Notes: generated from the letters alone by a model not told the origin. 64,000 bases of DNA from Flavobacterium chilense (GCF_001602525.1 NZ_LSYT01000001.1:1-64000), one strand, 5' to 3'; shown: positions 44,032 to 53,353, counted from the first letter of the stretch. Translations and numbers: made by a program.

Positions 44032-44391
44032 CTAGAATAACTGATACAAATGAAGGTAAGTATGACGCTGGATTTGGTATATAGAAGCTATACCATAGAT
44101 TAAGCTTCTTTTATAGCGCTTAAAGTTTATTAAATTGCTGTAGTAAGGTGTTTTGAGCGTACTGCTGTCGAGAGTAGTTGCTCTGTGTTTAATCTTCTTT
44201 TTTACAATGTAATGAATCTGCAGTTCTTTTGCAGTAAAGTCTGAAGATGAAAGCTGCGGAATATCCGAAATGGTAAGTTCGCAAAGATTTTTGCAGGCAT
44301 CCTGTTCAGCATGATATTTATTAGATTCTGTACTCTTTATAAAGAGCAACAGAAATAATAAAAGGATACAAGTGAACTTCGTGTTTTTCAT
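44032..44391 (-). CDS. Hypothetical secreted protein, 119 aa
   Basis: The protein begins with a signal-like segment (FTCILLLFLLLFIKSTES), then DACKNLCELTISDIPQLS with two Cys, and a basic C-terminal half rich in Tyr, His and Lys (KKKIKHRATTLD, YIYRSLIY-type). I recognise no family. It lies alone between two copies of the palindromic element, so the call rests on the clear start and signal segment. Confidence 0.5.
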   Translation of the reverse strand: MKNTKFTCILLLFLLLFIKSTESNKYHAEQDACKNLCELTISDIPQLSSSDFTAKELQIHYIVKKKIKHRATTLDSSTLKTPYYSNLINFKRYKRSLIYGIASIYQIQRHTYLHLYQLF

Positions 44392-44558
44392 CGATCGAAT
44401 TCGAAGATTATAAATTTGTTTTCTGTTCTAACAGGCTTATATTTGATGGTGCGCCAAATATACTAATTTGAAAAGTAAGGAATCTTAATTTTTTCCAAAA
44501 AATGCGAAGATTTAAAATGAGCTAAACATTGCATACTATAATTTGTAAAAAAATCATT
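44392..44558. other. Gap before the Crp-type regulator gene
   Basis: No gene was seen; the rest of this ~371-bp gap is the palindromic element at 44559-44698 and a short T-rich stretch before 44763. Confidence 0.4.
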
Positions 44559-44698
44559 TAACACATAGAAACATAGATTTATATATAAAAAAGTAGACAA
44601 AAGGAAACACATTTCTTTCACATAGTCAGTTATGTGTTTTCTAAATAAGTGAAACGCTTTTTTTAGCAGAATCAAAATCTATGTTTCTATGTGTTGTT
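44559..44698. repeat. Palindromic element, copy 5 of 5 (best preserved)
   Basis: AACACATAGAAACATAGATTT (44560-44580) and AAATCTATGTTTCTATGTGTT (about 44675-44695) are inverted ends, with an inner hairpin CACATAGTCAGTTATGTG. A frame crossing it is not a gene. Confidence 0.75.
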
Positions 44699-44762
44699 AA
44701 TATGCAATATGCCAGGATTAGTTTTGTAATTTGGTTTTTGTAAAATTGTTATTTTCATAATT

Positions 44763-45353
44763 ATGTCCCAAAATCCTTCTCCAGAAGATGTAAAAAAGAT
44801 TTTTGATTCCTATTATGCTTCAGATACCAATATCTGGGATGCTTTTTCTAAAAAGATAGCAATTCGGGAATTTAAAAAGTCTGAGATTATAAAAGAATAT
44901 GACCAGATAGAAAGGTTTCTGAATATCATCATAAATGGTTCGGCCGGATTGTTTGTCTGGGACGGGAACAGGGATATCTGCATCAATTTGCTTTACGAAA
45001 GATCGTTTATAAGTGATTATCTTTCTTTTCTTAATCAAAAAACTTCTGGTATTAAGGTCGAAGCTTTGGAAGATATTACTTTATGGTCAATTTCTCATAC
45101 AGATCTTAAAGAGCTTTACAGTAGATCTGAAGCGGGTTTAAGAGTAGGAAAAGCAGTTTCTGAAATGTTGTATGTACAAAAACAACAACAGCAAATTGAT
45201 CTTTTAACGCTGACACCGCAGGATCGATATTTAAAACTAATTGAATCGAGACCCGAGATATTTCAACGTACTCCGTTAAAAGTTATTGCTTCTTATTTAG
45301 GACTAACAGCTGAAAGTTTAAGCCGAATTCGAAAAAGAATTACCGAAAAGTGA
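44763..45353 (+). CDS. Crp/Fnr-family transcription regulator
   Basis: The 196-residue protein has a cyclic-nucleotide-binding-like beta barrel (~25-120: FKKSEIIKEYDQIERFLNII, INGSAGLFVW) and a C-terminal HTH (TPLKVIASYLGLTAESLSRI, RKRITEK). This length and form is common among Bacteroidota Crp/Fnr regulators that lack clear cAMP-binding residues. It lies 80 bp before a CPBP protease gene and could control it (inference). It has no Cys cluster for an iron-sulfur sensor. Confidence 0.9.
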   Translation: MSQNPSPEDVKKIFDSYYASDTNIWDAFSKKIAIREFKKSEIIKEYDQIERFLNIIINGSAGLFVWDGNRDICINLLYERSFISDYLSFLNQKTSGIKVEALEDITLWSISHTDLKELYSRSEAGLRVGKAVSEMLYVQKQQQQIDLLTLTPQDRYLKLIESRPEIFQRTPLKVIASYLGLTAESLSRIRKRITEK

Positions 45354-45393
45354 TTTCTTACCCAAAGTCAATTTTATTCTTGTTACCACTTAG

Positions 45394-45401
45394 TAAGTTT
45401 G
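45394..45401 (+). promoter_or_regulatory. -7 box TAAGTTTG before the CPBP gene
   Basis: An exact TAnnTTTG lies 33 bp before the ATG at 45434, with only weak -33 sequence. It suggests the CPBP gene is transcribed separately from the Crp-type gene. Confidence 0.5.
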
Positions 45402-45433
45402 TCTCAACCTAATCAAACAAACAAATTTATCTT

Positions 45434-46126
45434 ATGAAACGTAACATTAATTATTTGGCTATTGCAGTTTTTTATATCATTGCTATCACTTGCAGATTTG
45501 TAGCAGTAAAAACAGATTTACTAACAGGTACTGTACATGAATATATCTTTATTTTGCTTCGCGGTATTGGTCCGGCTTTGGGTGCATTGGTGGCGATAAA
45601 ATTATTCTCTCTTCAAAATTCCATGTCTTTAAAAGGAATATACAATAATTATGTTTTGCCTTTTGCTGTTTTTTGGATACTTCCGGCAATTGTGGTTACA
45701 ACTTTATATTATTTCATGTATGGCAAATTTCCAATTGTATTTGCTTTTACGGTTTTGGTTTATGGCCTTTTGGAAGAAATTGGCTGGAGAGGATTTTTAC
45801 AGGAGCAATTAAAAGGGCTTCCAACATTTTACAGTACTGTAATTATTGCGGTTCTCTGGTTTTTATGGCATCTTAATATCGAAATGACAGCTACTAATTT
45901 AATTTTTCTTGGCGTTATTTTCTTTGGTACCTGGGGAATTGGTAAAATATATACTAAAACAGGCTCTTTACTTGCTGTTGCCGGTGTTCATTCGTTAAAC
46001 AATTTTTTTGTAAAAGGGGTACACGAACAGGAACTGATGGTAATTTTGGGACTTTTGGTTGTATGGATTGGATTTGTAATTGTTTACGACCGAAAACTGA
46101 AAGCTAAACTGGCTTTAGAAAGTTAG
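45434..46126 (+). CDS. CPBP-family intramembrane glutamic endopeptidase
   Basis: The 230-residue protein has six to seven membrane helices. The conserved family motifs are present: EEIGWRGFLQEQ (the EExxxR site), the VLWFLWHLN helix (second motif with His), and AGVHSLNN (third motif). CPBP/CAAX proteases cut membrane proteins or act in bacteriocin self-immunity; which role applies is not known. It follows the Crp-type regulator and precedes a DoxX gene. Confidence 0.92.
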   Translation: MKRNINYLAIAVFYIIAITCRFVAVKTDLLTGTVHEYIFILLRGIGPALGALVAIKLFSLQNSMSLKGIYNNYVLPFAVFWILPAIVVTTLYYFMYGKFPIVFAFTVLVYGLLEEIGWRGFLQEQLKGLPTFYSTVIIAVLWFLWHLNIEMTATNLIFLGVIFFGTWGIGKIYTKTGSLLAVAGVHSLNNFFVKGVHEQELMVILGLLVVWIGFVIVYDRKLKAKLALES

Positions 46127-46372
46127 ATATCAGATTGATTTCTAAAATATATGGTGAAAGAATGCGCAACTGTCTGTCTCTGATGTTGCGCTTTTTTTAT
46201 TGTTTTATATATGTTTTAAATTTTATAAAAACGCTGAATTTTATAATCAGAAATCTTTTGCTCTTGGGTGTTTCGAATTATTTTTTACTATTTTTACCCA
46301 TAGCGGCTATCTTGCAGAAACCTTTTTTTGCAGGAGATACTGATTTGTTTATTATTAAAAAATTATTGAAAA

Positions 46373-46774
46373 ATGAGAAAAAACAACGATTTTGGTTTGT
46401 TAATACTTCGTATTACAATTGGATTATTAATGCTTTTGCATGGTATCTCTAAATTTGGAGGAGGTTTAGAATTTATAAGCGGAATGCTTGTAGAAAAAGG
46501 TCTTCCGGGATTTTTTGCTTATGGTGTTTTAATTGGCGAGATTCTGGCACCAGTATTACTTATCATTGGTTTTAGAACCAGAATCGCTGCAATAATTTAT
46601 GCAGTTAATTGTTTAGTGGCTGTTTTAATGGTTCATAGTGCAGATATATTCAAATTAAGCGATCATGGCGGTTGGGAACTGGAACTTCTTGGTTTATACT
46701 TTTTTGGTTCTCTTGTTTTGTTTTTCACTGGTGGAGGAAAATATGCCCTTTCTAAAAACAACAATTGGGATTAA
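46373..46774 (+). CDS. DoxX family membrane protein
   Basis: The 133-residue protein has four membrane helices and the DoxX pattern FGLLILRITIGLLMLLHGIS, KGLPGFFAYGVLIGEILAPV, FRTRIAAIIYAVNCLVAVLM and LELLGLYFFGSLVLFFTGGG. It is a different member from the DoxX-like gene at 11.8 kb, with a better match to the family. Role unknown beyond a likely link to membrane redox or quinone processes (family knowledge). A terminator follows it. Confidence 0.9.
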   Translation: MRKNNDFGLLILRITIGLLMLLHGISKFGGGLEFISGMLVEKGLPGFFAYGVLIGEILAPVLLIIGFRTRIAAIIYAVNCLVAVLMVHSADIFKLSDHGGWELELLGLYFFGSLVLFFTGGGKYALSKNNNWD

Positions 46775-46795
46775 AACGCTCTGAAAGTTTTAGAT

Positions 46796-46843
46796 ATAAA
46801 AAATGTGCAAATGCTTCTGGCTTTGCACATTTTTTATTTTTTT
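46796..46843. terminator. Bidirectional terminator
   Basis: AAATGTGCAAA (46801-46811) pairs with TTTGCACATTT (46822-46832), with A run before and T run after. It lies between the DoxX gene (plus) and a minus-strand gene. Confidence 0.9.
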
Positions 46844-46851
46844 AATGATGA

Positions 46852-47490
46852 TTAATTGCTGTACTTTTTTAACCCGATGGCGTCTTGTCGTACTTCAGAT
46901 AACCAGTCTTTTTTGTATTTTCTTGTCAAATATTCAAATGTAAGCTTATTGTATTTGTTTAAATATTTAGCAGAGTAACTTCCCGGTCCTGAATAGAGTA
47001 TTTTATATTTTTGTTGAAAGTCGAAATCTTCTTTTTGTAAACCATTAAAACTGGAAATAAAAATAACAAACAAATTATTTTTGGCATTTTTATTAAAGTT
47101 GTAATTGGGATTATTACCGTTTTTAAGATCCTCTTCAGATACCCGACTAATTGCATACTTAGGTTTTTTTTGCTGAATAACAGGTGGTAGCAAATCTTCA
47201 ACTATAGTATCTGCTTGTAGTGTAACATTTATCTCTTCTGGATTGGCACTAATTTTTTTGGATTTCATTCCAACATAACTGAAAATTAAAAAATCAGCAG
47301 AATTGGCTTTTATATTATAATTACCGTAAAAATCTGTTGTGGTATAGGTCTGCTTTCCTTCAACCAGAATATTTACTCCTGGTAAAACACTTCCAGTACT
47401 GTCTTTAACAACGCCATATATTTTTCTGTCTTGTGCTAGAAAGAATTGAGAACATAAAAGAAAGGATAATATTATTTTAAAATGAATCAT
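46852..47490 (-). CDS. Secreted protein with carboxypeptidase-like regulatory domain
   Basis: The 212-residue protein has a signal peptide (IILSFLLCSQFFLAQ). A CarboxypepD-type domain (about 22-95) follows: YGVVKDSTGSVLPGVNILVE, TTDFYGNYNIKANSADFLIF, SYVGMKSKKISANPEEINVT. The remaining part is unrecognised. Unlike receptor proteins with this domain it has no barrel. It lies 22 bp after a secreted gene on the same strand, so they probably share a transcript. Function unknown. Confidence 0.8.
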   Translation of the reverse strand: MIHFKIILSFLLCSQFFLAQDRKIYGVVKDSTGSVLPGVNILVEGKQTYTTTDFYGNYNIKANSADFLIFSYVGMKSKKISANPEEINVTLQADTIVEDLLPPVIQQKKPKYAISRVSEEDLKNGNNPNYNFNKNAKNNLFVIFISSFNGLQKEDFDFQQKYKILYSGPGSYSAKYLNKYNKLTFEYLTRKYKKDWLSEVRQDAIGLKKYSN

Positions 47491-47512
47491 CGTAAAAAAG
47501 AGTTTTCAGTAT

Positions 47513-48283
47513 TTATTTGACTTCTGTCAAATCATAATTGCTGATATAATATGGAAAATAAAGTTCAGGACTTAATTTTTTAGTGTTTGGTTTTTCATCA
47601 TAGGACTTGCTTTTTAAAATAAAATTTAATCGGTCTTTTAATTCAAGCTTTTCCAAAGTATAATAATATTCATGTTCACCTTCTTTTCCACGATTCTTTA
47701 AATATGTTTTTGATTCGTAATTTCTGAATTGCTTTTTGAATGCTTCAATTTCTTTTATGCGATCCCATTTAGGATCTTTTGGACAACATATTGAACCCCA
47801 GTTTTCAGTGTAATAAATTAATAATTTATCCTGAGCAGTTTCTTTTGATTTTCTGTATTGTATTGTAGGGAATGTACCTCTATATGTGATAGTGCTATCA
47901 ATAGAAATTTTATTTTGAGGACCCTTTGTTATTTTATAAACCCTGAATGAAGGACTGGGTTCTGCACAATCAACGTCTTTTATGCTACTTACCGCTTTAT
48001 AATATACCCAATCAGGAGAAATTACTGTAACTGAATTGAATCTATTAACAAGTGAAGAATGAAATAATATTTTATTGGGCAGCATAGAAGCATTATTCGC
48101 AATGACTAATTCTTTTTGATTTGGAATTTCTAATACGACATTCAGTATATAATCAAATCCATTTGTAGCAACATTTTCATTCTCTATAGCAACAGCATCT
48201 TTAAATACAGTATTTAGAGCAGTTTGAGAAAATAAAGTTTGTGTAATACAATAAATAAACAAGGTAACTAGTATTCTTTTCAT
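47513..48283 (-). CDS. Hypothetical secreted protein, 256 aa
   Basis: The protein has a signal peptide (ILVTLFIYCITQTLFSQ) and a mature part with SICCPKDPKWDRIKEIEAFK (two Cys together) and a basic C-terminal stretch. I recognise no family. It precedes the carboxypeptidase-domain gene by 22 bp. The pair may be a small secreted unit of unknown role. Confidence 0.65.
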   Translation of the reverse strand: MKRILVTLFIYCITQTLFSQTALNTVFKDAVAIENENVATNGFDYILNVVLEIPNQKELVIANNASMLPNKILFHSSLVNRFNSVTVISPDWVYYKAVSSIKDVDCAEPSPSFRVYKITKGPQNKISIDSTITYRGTFPTIQYRKSKETAQDKLLIYYTENWGSICCPKDPKWDRIKEIEAFKKQFRNYESKTYLKNRGKEGEHEYYYTLEKLELKDRLNFILKSKSYDEKPNTKKLSPELYFPYYISNYDLTEVK

Positions 48284-48440
48284 AGTCTCTTTTTTTTTAT
48301 AGAGGGAAATAATGATAAAAAGGTTGGGAGTGAAGATAAAATATTTTAAAAAGATTTCTATAAAAATGACCTCTTTTCTAATGACGTTTTAAACAAAGAA
48401 AGTTGACTTTTTGAACAAAGCCGGGCAGAAACATTGCGCC

Positions 48441-48448
48441 TAATTTTG
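48441..48448 (+). promoter_or_regulatory. -7 box TAATTTTG before the SDR gene
   Basis: An exact TAnnTTTG lies 28 bp before the ATG at 48476 and downstream of a possible TTG start at 48434, so it favours the shorter protein. Direct repeats of AACAAAG 22 bp apart lie upstream (48392, 48414). Confidence 0.55.
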
Positions 48449-48475
48449 TCCTATAACTTTTTAACAATAAAAAAA

Positions 48476-49474
48476 ATGGAACAGAATAATTATCAGGGAG
48501 CGTTACAACAATCAATTGGTTCAGGATTTAACGCAAAATCAACTGCAGGCGAAGTCATCAACGGAATTGATCTAAGCGGAAAAATTGCAATTGTTACGGG
48601 AGGAAATACAGGAATTGGTCTTGAAACTACTAAAATACTGGCAGCCGCAGGCGCGACAGTAATTGTAGCAGCAAGAGATGTTGAAAAAGCAAAGAAAAAT
48701 CTTGAAGGGATTCAAAATGTAGTAATAGAAGAAATGGATGTAATGAATCCGTTGTCTATTGATCAGTTTGCTAAAAAATTCCTTGCCTCAGAAAGATCTT
48801 TGCATTTGCTGATTAATAATGCGGGTATTATGTGGGTTCCGCTTCGCCGAGACAGCCGCGGAATCGAATCGCAATTGGCTACCAACTATCTGGGACAATA
48901 TCATTTGACTGCCAGATTGTTTCCTGCACTTAAAAAAGCAAATGGTGCAAGGGTAGTAAATGTGTCTTCTCTGGGACACCAAATGGGATCTTTTAATTTT
49001 GATGACCCTAATTTTCTTCACAGAGAATACGAAACACTTCAGGCTTACGGGCAATCTAAAACGGCAAGTAATTTATTTTCTCTTGAACTGGACAATCGTG
49101 CTAAAGTTTATAATGTAAGGGCATATGCTGTACATCCTGGTTCAATAGCAGGCACAGAGCTGGCAAGAGAAGCTTCGTTAGAATTATTTCAAAAAATGGG
49201 TTTTCTGGATGCTGATGGTAATATGCTTCCGGAAGTTGCAGCAAATTTAAAAACAATTCCACAAGGTGCAGCTACAACCGTTTGGTGCGCTACAAGTGCA
49301 CAACTTGACCAAATTGGAGGTGTGTATTGTGAAGATGCAGACATTGCAAAACTGGTTAAAGGTGAGGAAGGTTTTGGTTCATATGGCGTTGAAGCTTATT
49401 CTCTGGATGAAGAAAACGCTAAAAGACTATGGGATTTAAGCGAGAAAATGACCGGTGTATCTTTTAGAATTTAA
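48476..49474 (+). CDS. Short-chain dehydrogenase/reductase
   Basis: The ATG at 48476 is chosen over a TTG at 48434 because a -7 box lies between them and the N-terminus then matches the family. The 332-residue SDR has the NAD(P) motif TGGNTGIGLE, NNAGIMWVP, and the catalytic YGQSKTASN (YxxxK). An extra C-terminal part (~270-332) makes it longer than classical SDRs, as in the retinol dehydrogenase-like group. Substrate unknown. An AraC-type regulator gene follows 76 bp downstream on the same strand. Confidence 0.92.
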   Translation: MEQNNYQGALQQSIGSGFNAKSTAGEVINGIDLSGKIAIVTGGNTGIGLETTKILAAAGATVIVAARDVEKAKKNLEGIQNVVIEEMDVMNPLSIDQFAKKFLASERSLHLLINNAGIMWVPLRRDSRGIESQLATNYLGQYHLTARLFPALKKANGARVVNVSSLGHQMGSFNFDDPNFLHREYETLQAYGQSKTASNLFSLELDNRAKVYNVRAYAVHPGSIAGTELAREASLELFQKMGFLDADGNMLPEVAANLKTIPQGAATTVWCATSAQLDQIGGVYCEDADIAKLVKGEEGFGSYGVEAYSLDEENAKRLWDLSEKMTGVSFRI

Positions 49475-49550
49475 GAGGTAAGTTTTATTTGAATTGGCGG
49501 GGTAAAAACTTAAAAAAAATGATTAATTTTCAAATTATAACCATTACAAT

Positions 49551-50369
49551 ATGGAACACATTTCAAAATACCTGACGCCAGAAATTAAGCTTTCCAGCTA
49601 CGACGATAAGCTGTTCAAATCAGATTTGATGTTTGATGACCATATGCTGATTTGGTTTATTTCGGGCGAGACAAAAATAATACAGGCAGATGCTACATTT
49701 TATTTTAAGACGGGTGATATATTCCTGATTCCGAGAAATCTTTTGGCAACTATAATCAATTATCCTAAAAACGGAAAACCTCATAAAACTGTGGTCATGC
49801 ATTTATCAGCCGAAAGGTTAAAAAAGTTTTACGAAAAAATTGATGTTGACAAAAAGCCTGCTAAAGAGCAGACGATACAACGTTTTAGCAATCATCCACT
49901 ACTAAAAAGCTGCTTGAGCTCAGTAATTCCTTATTTTGATGTTGAAGGGGCATTTCCTGAAAATATTGCATCCCTGAAGATTACTGAAGCGATTAGTATT
50001 TTAAGGGAAATTGATAAAGGTGTAGATAGTATTCTGGCTAATTTTGATGAACCCGGAAAAGTGGATCTGATTACATTTATGGAACGTAATTTTATGTTTA
50101 ATATGCCAATGGAAAAATTGGGGTATTTAACCGGACGCAGTTTATCTACTTTTAACCGGGATTTTAAAAAGCTGTTTCATATTACGCCACAAAAATGGCT
50201 GACTGATAAAAGATTACAATTAGCGTATTATCAATTATCTGAAAAAAAGAAAAAACCAACAGAAGTATATCTGGAAGTGGGCTTTGAAGATCTTTCTCAT
50301 TTTTCGTTTGCTTTCAAGAAAAAGTACGGATTATCGCCCAACCAGTTGCCATCGCTGAATGTTTCTTAA
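49551..50369 (+). CDS. AraC-family transcription regulator
   Basis: The 272-residue protein has an N-terminal cupin-like sensing domain (~15-110: KTGDIFLIPRNLLATIINYP) and a C-terminal AraC HTH pair (~170-270: TFMERNFMFNMPMEKLGYLT, GRSLSTFNRDFKKLFHITPQ, then EVGFEDLSHFSFAFKKKYGL and SPNQLPS). It follows the SDR gene and may control it (inference). A strong terminator ends the unit. Confidence 0.93.
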   Translation: MEHISKYLTPEIKLSSYDDKLFKSDLMFDDHMLIWFISGETKIIQADATFYFKTGDIFLIPRNLLATIINYPKNGKPHKTVVMHLSAERLKKFYEKIDVDKKPAKEQTIQRFSNHPLLKSCLSSVIPYFDVEGAFPENIASLKITEAISILREIDKGVDSILANFDEPGKVDLITFMERNFMFNMPMEKLGYLTGRSLSTFNRDFKKLFHITPQKWLTDKRLQLAYYQLSEKKKKPTEVYLEVGFEDLSHFSFAFKKKYGLSPNQLPSLNVS

Positions 50370-50402
50370 GCTGTTTAGTGATGAGGTTTGATTTTTAAGT
50401 AT

Positions 50403-50440
50403 ATAAAAAAGGCAATCTTAAAATTAAGATTGCCTTTTAA
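50403..50440. terminator. Bidirectional terminator, 14-bp stem
   Basis: AAAAGGCAATCTTA (50407-50420) pairs perfectly with 50425-50438 around AAAT, with A and T runs on either side. It lies between the AraC gene (plus) and the OmpA-family gene (minus). Confidence 0.92.
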
Positions 50441-50460
50441 TGTATCGTAAATAATGTTTG

Positions 50461-52389
50461 CTACATTTTGGTAATAATAAACTCGCTTCGTCTGTTCATT
50501 TGATGTTGTGCATCTGTACACGGAACCCCATTAGAACAATTGTTGATGAGTTGTGTTTCGCCATATCCAATCGCGCTTTCAATTCGTTCAGGAGCAATTC
50601 CCTGAGAAATGATGTAATCGCGGGTTGCCTTGGCTCTTCGGTCAGATAATTCAAGATTGTACTGATCATTTGCTCTGGAATCAGTATGAGATTCGATTTT
50701 AATAACCACACTTGGATACTGGCTCATCAGCAAAACGACTTTGTTTAATTCGATTGCGGCATCATAACGTATATTCGATTTATCGAGATCAAAGAAAATG
50801 ATTCCGATTTTGATCTTCAATACACCGTCTTTACGCTCAATAAGAGCAGGATCAAGACCAATTGGGACTTGCGTAATTCCTGAATTTTCAGCTGTTACAA
50901 TTGCTTTTGATGCCGGTGTGAAGTTGTCTTTTGAAACCTCAATCGTATAAGGCGTTTTGCAGGTTATGGTTTCTGAAAATTCAAATTTCCCATCAATTTT
51001 TGAAACGGTTTCTTCTATTTTCCGGTTTTCATTATCTTTTAAAGTAACAATAGCTCCGGCAATTTTATTATTCGAAATGGCATCAAAAACATATCCTTCG
51101 ATAGCTTGTGTACAGCTTCTTTCGAAAGAATAAATATCATCGTCTCCTTTTCCGGTTTTTCTGTTAGAACATACAAAACCCCTGTTGGTATCTTCGTTTA
51201 CGATATAACCAAAGTCATCCATATTGCTGTTTAACGGTGCGCCAAGATTAACCGGAGCATCGAAGATTTCGTTGTTTAACCTGCTTTCAAAAACGTCAAG
51301 TCCGCCCAGTCCCAGAAATCCGTCAGAAGAGAAATACAACGCTTTATCAGTAATGAAAGGAAACATTTCACGTCCGCTGGTATTTATTTTTTCACCTAAA
51401 TTCTTCGGATTGGAGTATTGATCTTCTCCCAGAATGTCAACAACAAAAATGTCGGTAGAACCAATTGTTCCGGGCATATCAGAAACAAAATATAGTTTTT
51501 TTCCGTCTTTGCTGACAGAAGGCTGTCCAACGGAATAATTATCACTGTTAAAAGGAAGTTCTTTTATGTTTTCCCAGCGAACGGTTCCGTTCCCGTTTTC
51601 TACAGCTTTTGCCGAATAAATTTTTAAGTTATTGATGCCTTTACTGTCTCTTTTTAGTTTTCCGTTATAATTATTTCGGGTAAAATAAATTGTTTTCTCA
51701 TCTGGCGAAAAGGCAACACAGGCTTCGTGATATTGGGTTGTAATTTCTTTTCCAAAACGTTCCTTAAAGGTAACATTAGTTTGTGACGGGCTTATTTTTC
51801 CGAGTTGCATGTTTAGAAAAGGCTGATCGTTCCAGCCATATTTAGCCGTTTTCAGATAAGAAGAATCTACTGTGGTTGAATACACTAAATTGCCTTTGTA
51901 AAACATGGGACCAAAATCAGAATAAGCCGAATTGATTTCGAGATTTTCCAGTGTAAACTGTGGCTTTATTTTTTTGATGTCTTCAAGCGTGACTGTTTTA
52001 AGCGAAAAATTCTGTGCTCTTAAATCAGAAGATTTTTGTTTTTCTGAAAATGATTTCATCCATTTTTTTGCCAGTTCATAATTCTGAACTCCCTGTAAAG
52101 ACTGTGCATAACGGAAATAATATTCTGCAGAAACTTCATTAGAGTAGTCTGAAAGCAGTTTGCTGTACCATTTACTGGCGTGCTCCATTTGTGTATTAAA
52201 GTAATAGGCGTCTCCAATTCGCTGTAAAGTCTCTTTAGAAGCATCACCATTTTTCAGGGACAATTCATACGACTTTGCGGCATCTACATAATACATTTTA
52301 TCAAAAAGAGCATCGGCTGTTTTGTTCTTCGTTTGCGAATACATCATTTGTATGGCTAACAGTACAAGTATAATAATTGTTCTTTTCAT
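50461..52389 (-). CDS. OmpA-family protein with PD40-type repeats (T9SS-associated)
   Basis: The 642-residue protein has a signal peptide (IIILVLLAIQMMYSQ), a TPR-like region (~20-120) and WD40/PD40-type repeats (~150-410: ACVAFSPDEKTIYFTRNN, QPSVSKDGKKLYFVSDMPG). A carboxypeptidase-like regulatory insert (~430-510) and a C-terminal OmpA domain (~535-642: FFDLDKSNIRYDAAIELNKV, HTDSRANDQYNLELSDRRAK) follow. OmpA domains bind peptidoglycan and this layout is common beside PorP/SprF genes. It is the third gene of the adhesin operon, 11 bp after PorP/SprF, and probably helps anchor or secrete the giant protein. Confidence 0.93.
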   Translation of the reverse strand: MKRTIIILVLLAIQMMYSQTKNKTADALFDKMYYVDAAKSYELSLKNGDASKETLQRIGDAYYFNTQMEHASKWYSKLLSDYSNEVSAEYYFRYAQSLQGVQNYELAKKWMKSFSEKQKSSDLRAQNFSLKTVTLEDIKKIKPQFTLENLEINSAYSDFGPMFYKGNLVYSTTVDSSYLKTAKYGWNDQPFLNMQLGKISPSQTNVTFKERFGKEITTQYHEACVAFSPDEKTIYFTRNNYNGKLKRDSKGINNLKIYSAKAVENGNGTVRWENIKELPFNSDNYSVGQPSVSKDGKKLYFVSDMPGTIGSTDIFVVDILGEDQYSNPKNLGEKINTSGREMFPFITDKALYFSSDGFLGLGGLDVFESRLNNEIFDAPVNLGAPLNSNMDDFGYIVNEDTNRGFVCSNRKTGKGDDDIYSFERSCTQAIEGYVFDAISNNKIAGAIVTLKDNENRKIEETVSKIDGKFEFSETITCKTPYTIEVSKDNFTPASKAIVTAENSGITQVPIGLDPALIERKDGVLKIKIGIIFFDLDKSNIRYDAAIELNKVVLLMSQYPSVVIKIESHTDSRANDQYNLELSDRRAKATRDYIISQGIAPERIESAIGYGETQLINNCSNGVPCTDAQHQMNRRSEFIITKM

Positions 52390-52400
52390 AAATCACAGTA

Positions 52401-53330
52401 TTAAAAGAATCGGGGAGATTTTAAACCATTTTTACGGGATACCAATTCAAAACGAAGCATAATCTCGTGCGTACCACTATTATAATTTTGCAATTCTGTT
52501 GTGGTATAATCATAAGCATAACCAATTAGTATTTGTGGTGTAATTTGTATGGATGCCAAAGCACTAACAGAGTCTGATGTACGATAAGATGCACCAAGCG
52601 TGAGGCAGTTATTGAACATAAAGTTGGCAGAAAAATCAGCAATAAGCGGAGCTCCGGCTACATATTTAACAAAAGCTGCAGGTTTGAATTTGGTATGAGC
52701 CGAAAGATCAAAAACAATTCCGCCAATAAGGTATAAGTGCATGCGCTCGTTGACAAGATTTTCGGCAATATCATCATAATTGTATCGTTCTCTGGTGATA
52801 AAATTAGGAATAGACAATCCGATATAATCTCTTTCGCCATGCCAGTATAAACCGGCACCTACTACCGGAAGAAATTTATTGGTAATGTTTTCGCGAAACT
52901 GTACATCAGGATCTTTATAACTTCCTTTGGTCCAGTCGATGTTTACGACTCTTCCGCCACCTTTTATACCAAAGGACAATTTGTGTGTTTGTCCGGACTG
53001 AATGGTATAGGAAAAATTGGCATCGATATACTGTTCTTCCATAGGTCCGATTTCTTCACTAATTACAGATAAACCAAGCCCAACATGTTTTCCAACAGGA
53101 GTATCGAGTGTAAAAGACTGTGTCTTGGGAGCTCCGTCAAGACCAACCCATTGTGTTCTGTATAATCCCGTTATGGCTAAATGTCCTAATGAGCCGGCAT
53201 ATGCAGAGTTTACAGTAAGCGTATTATACATATACTGTGTGTATTGCGGATCTTGCTGTGCTACAACATTGTATACAGAAAGCATCGTAATGATGGTGAT
53301 AATCTTTTTTATATTTTGAATCATAGCCAA
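52401..53330 (-). CDS. PorP/SprF-family type IX secretion system membrane protein
   Basis: The 309-residue protein begins with a signal peptide and the family mark QDPQYTQYMYNTLTVNSAYA. It continues as an outer-membrane barrel (GLGLSVISEEIGPMEEQYID, TIQSGQTHKLSFGIKGGGRV). PorP/SprF proteins work with the type IX system for type B substrates that have the gliding-motility C-terminal domain, and are usually encoded next to them. It lies 23 bp after the giant adhesin-like gene and 11 bp before the OmpA gene. Confidence 0.95.
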   Translation of the reverse strand: MAMIQNIKKIITIITMLSVYNVVAQQDPQYTQYMYNTLTVNSAYAGSLGHLAITGLYRTQWVGLDGAPKTQSFTLDTPVGKHVGLGLSVISEEIGPMEEQYIDANFSYTIQSGQTHKLSFGIKGGGRVVNIDWTKGSYKDPDVQFRENITNKFLPVVGAGLYWHGERDYIGLSIPNFITRERYNYDDIAENLVNERMHLYLIGGIVFDLSAHTKFKPAAFVKYVAGAPLIADFSANFMFNNCLTLGASYRTSDSVSALASIQITPQILIGYAYDYTTTELQNYNSGTHEIMLRFELVSRKNGLKSPRFF

Positions 53331-53353
53331 TTCTTATTTTGGTTATTACCATT

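Noticed and set aside
44463..44675. Minus-strand 70-residue open frame
   Set aside because: It covers most of a palindromic repeat element and is not conserved in form between copies.
46135..46452. Plus-strand open frame between CPBP and DoxX genes
   Set aside because: It starts without support and overlaps the well-supported DoxX start at 46373 in another frame.
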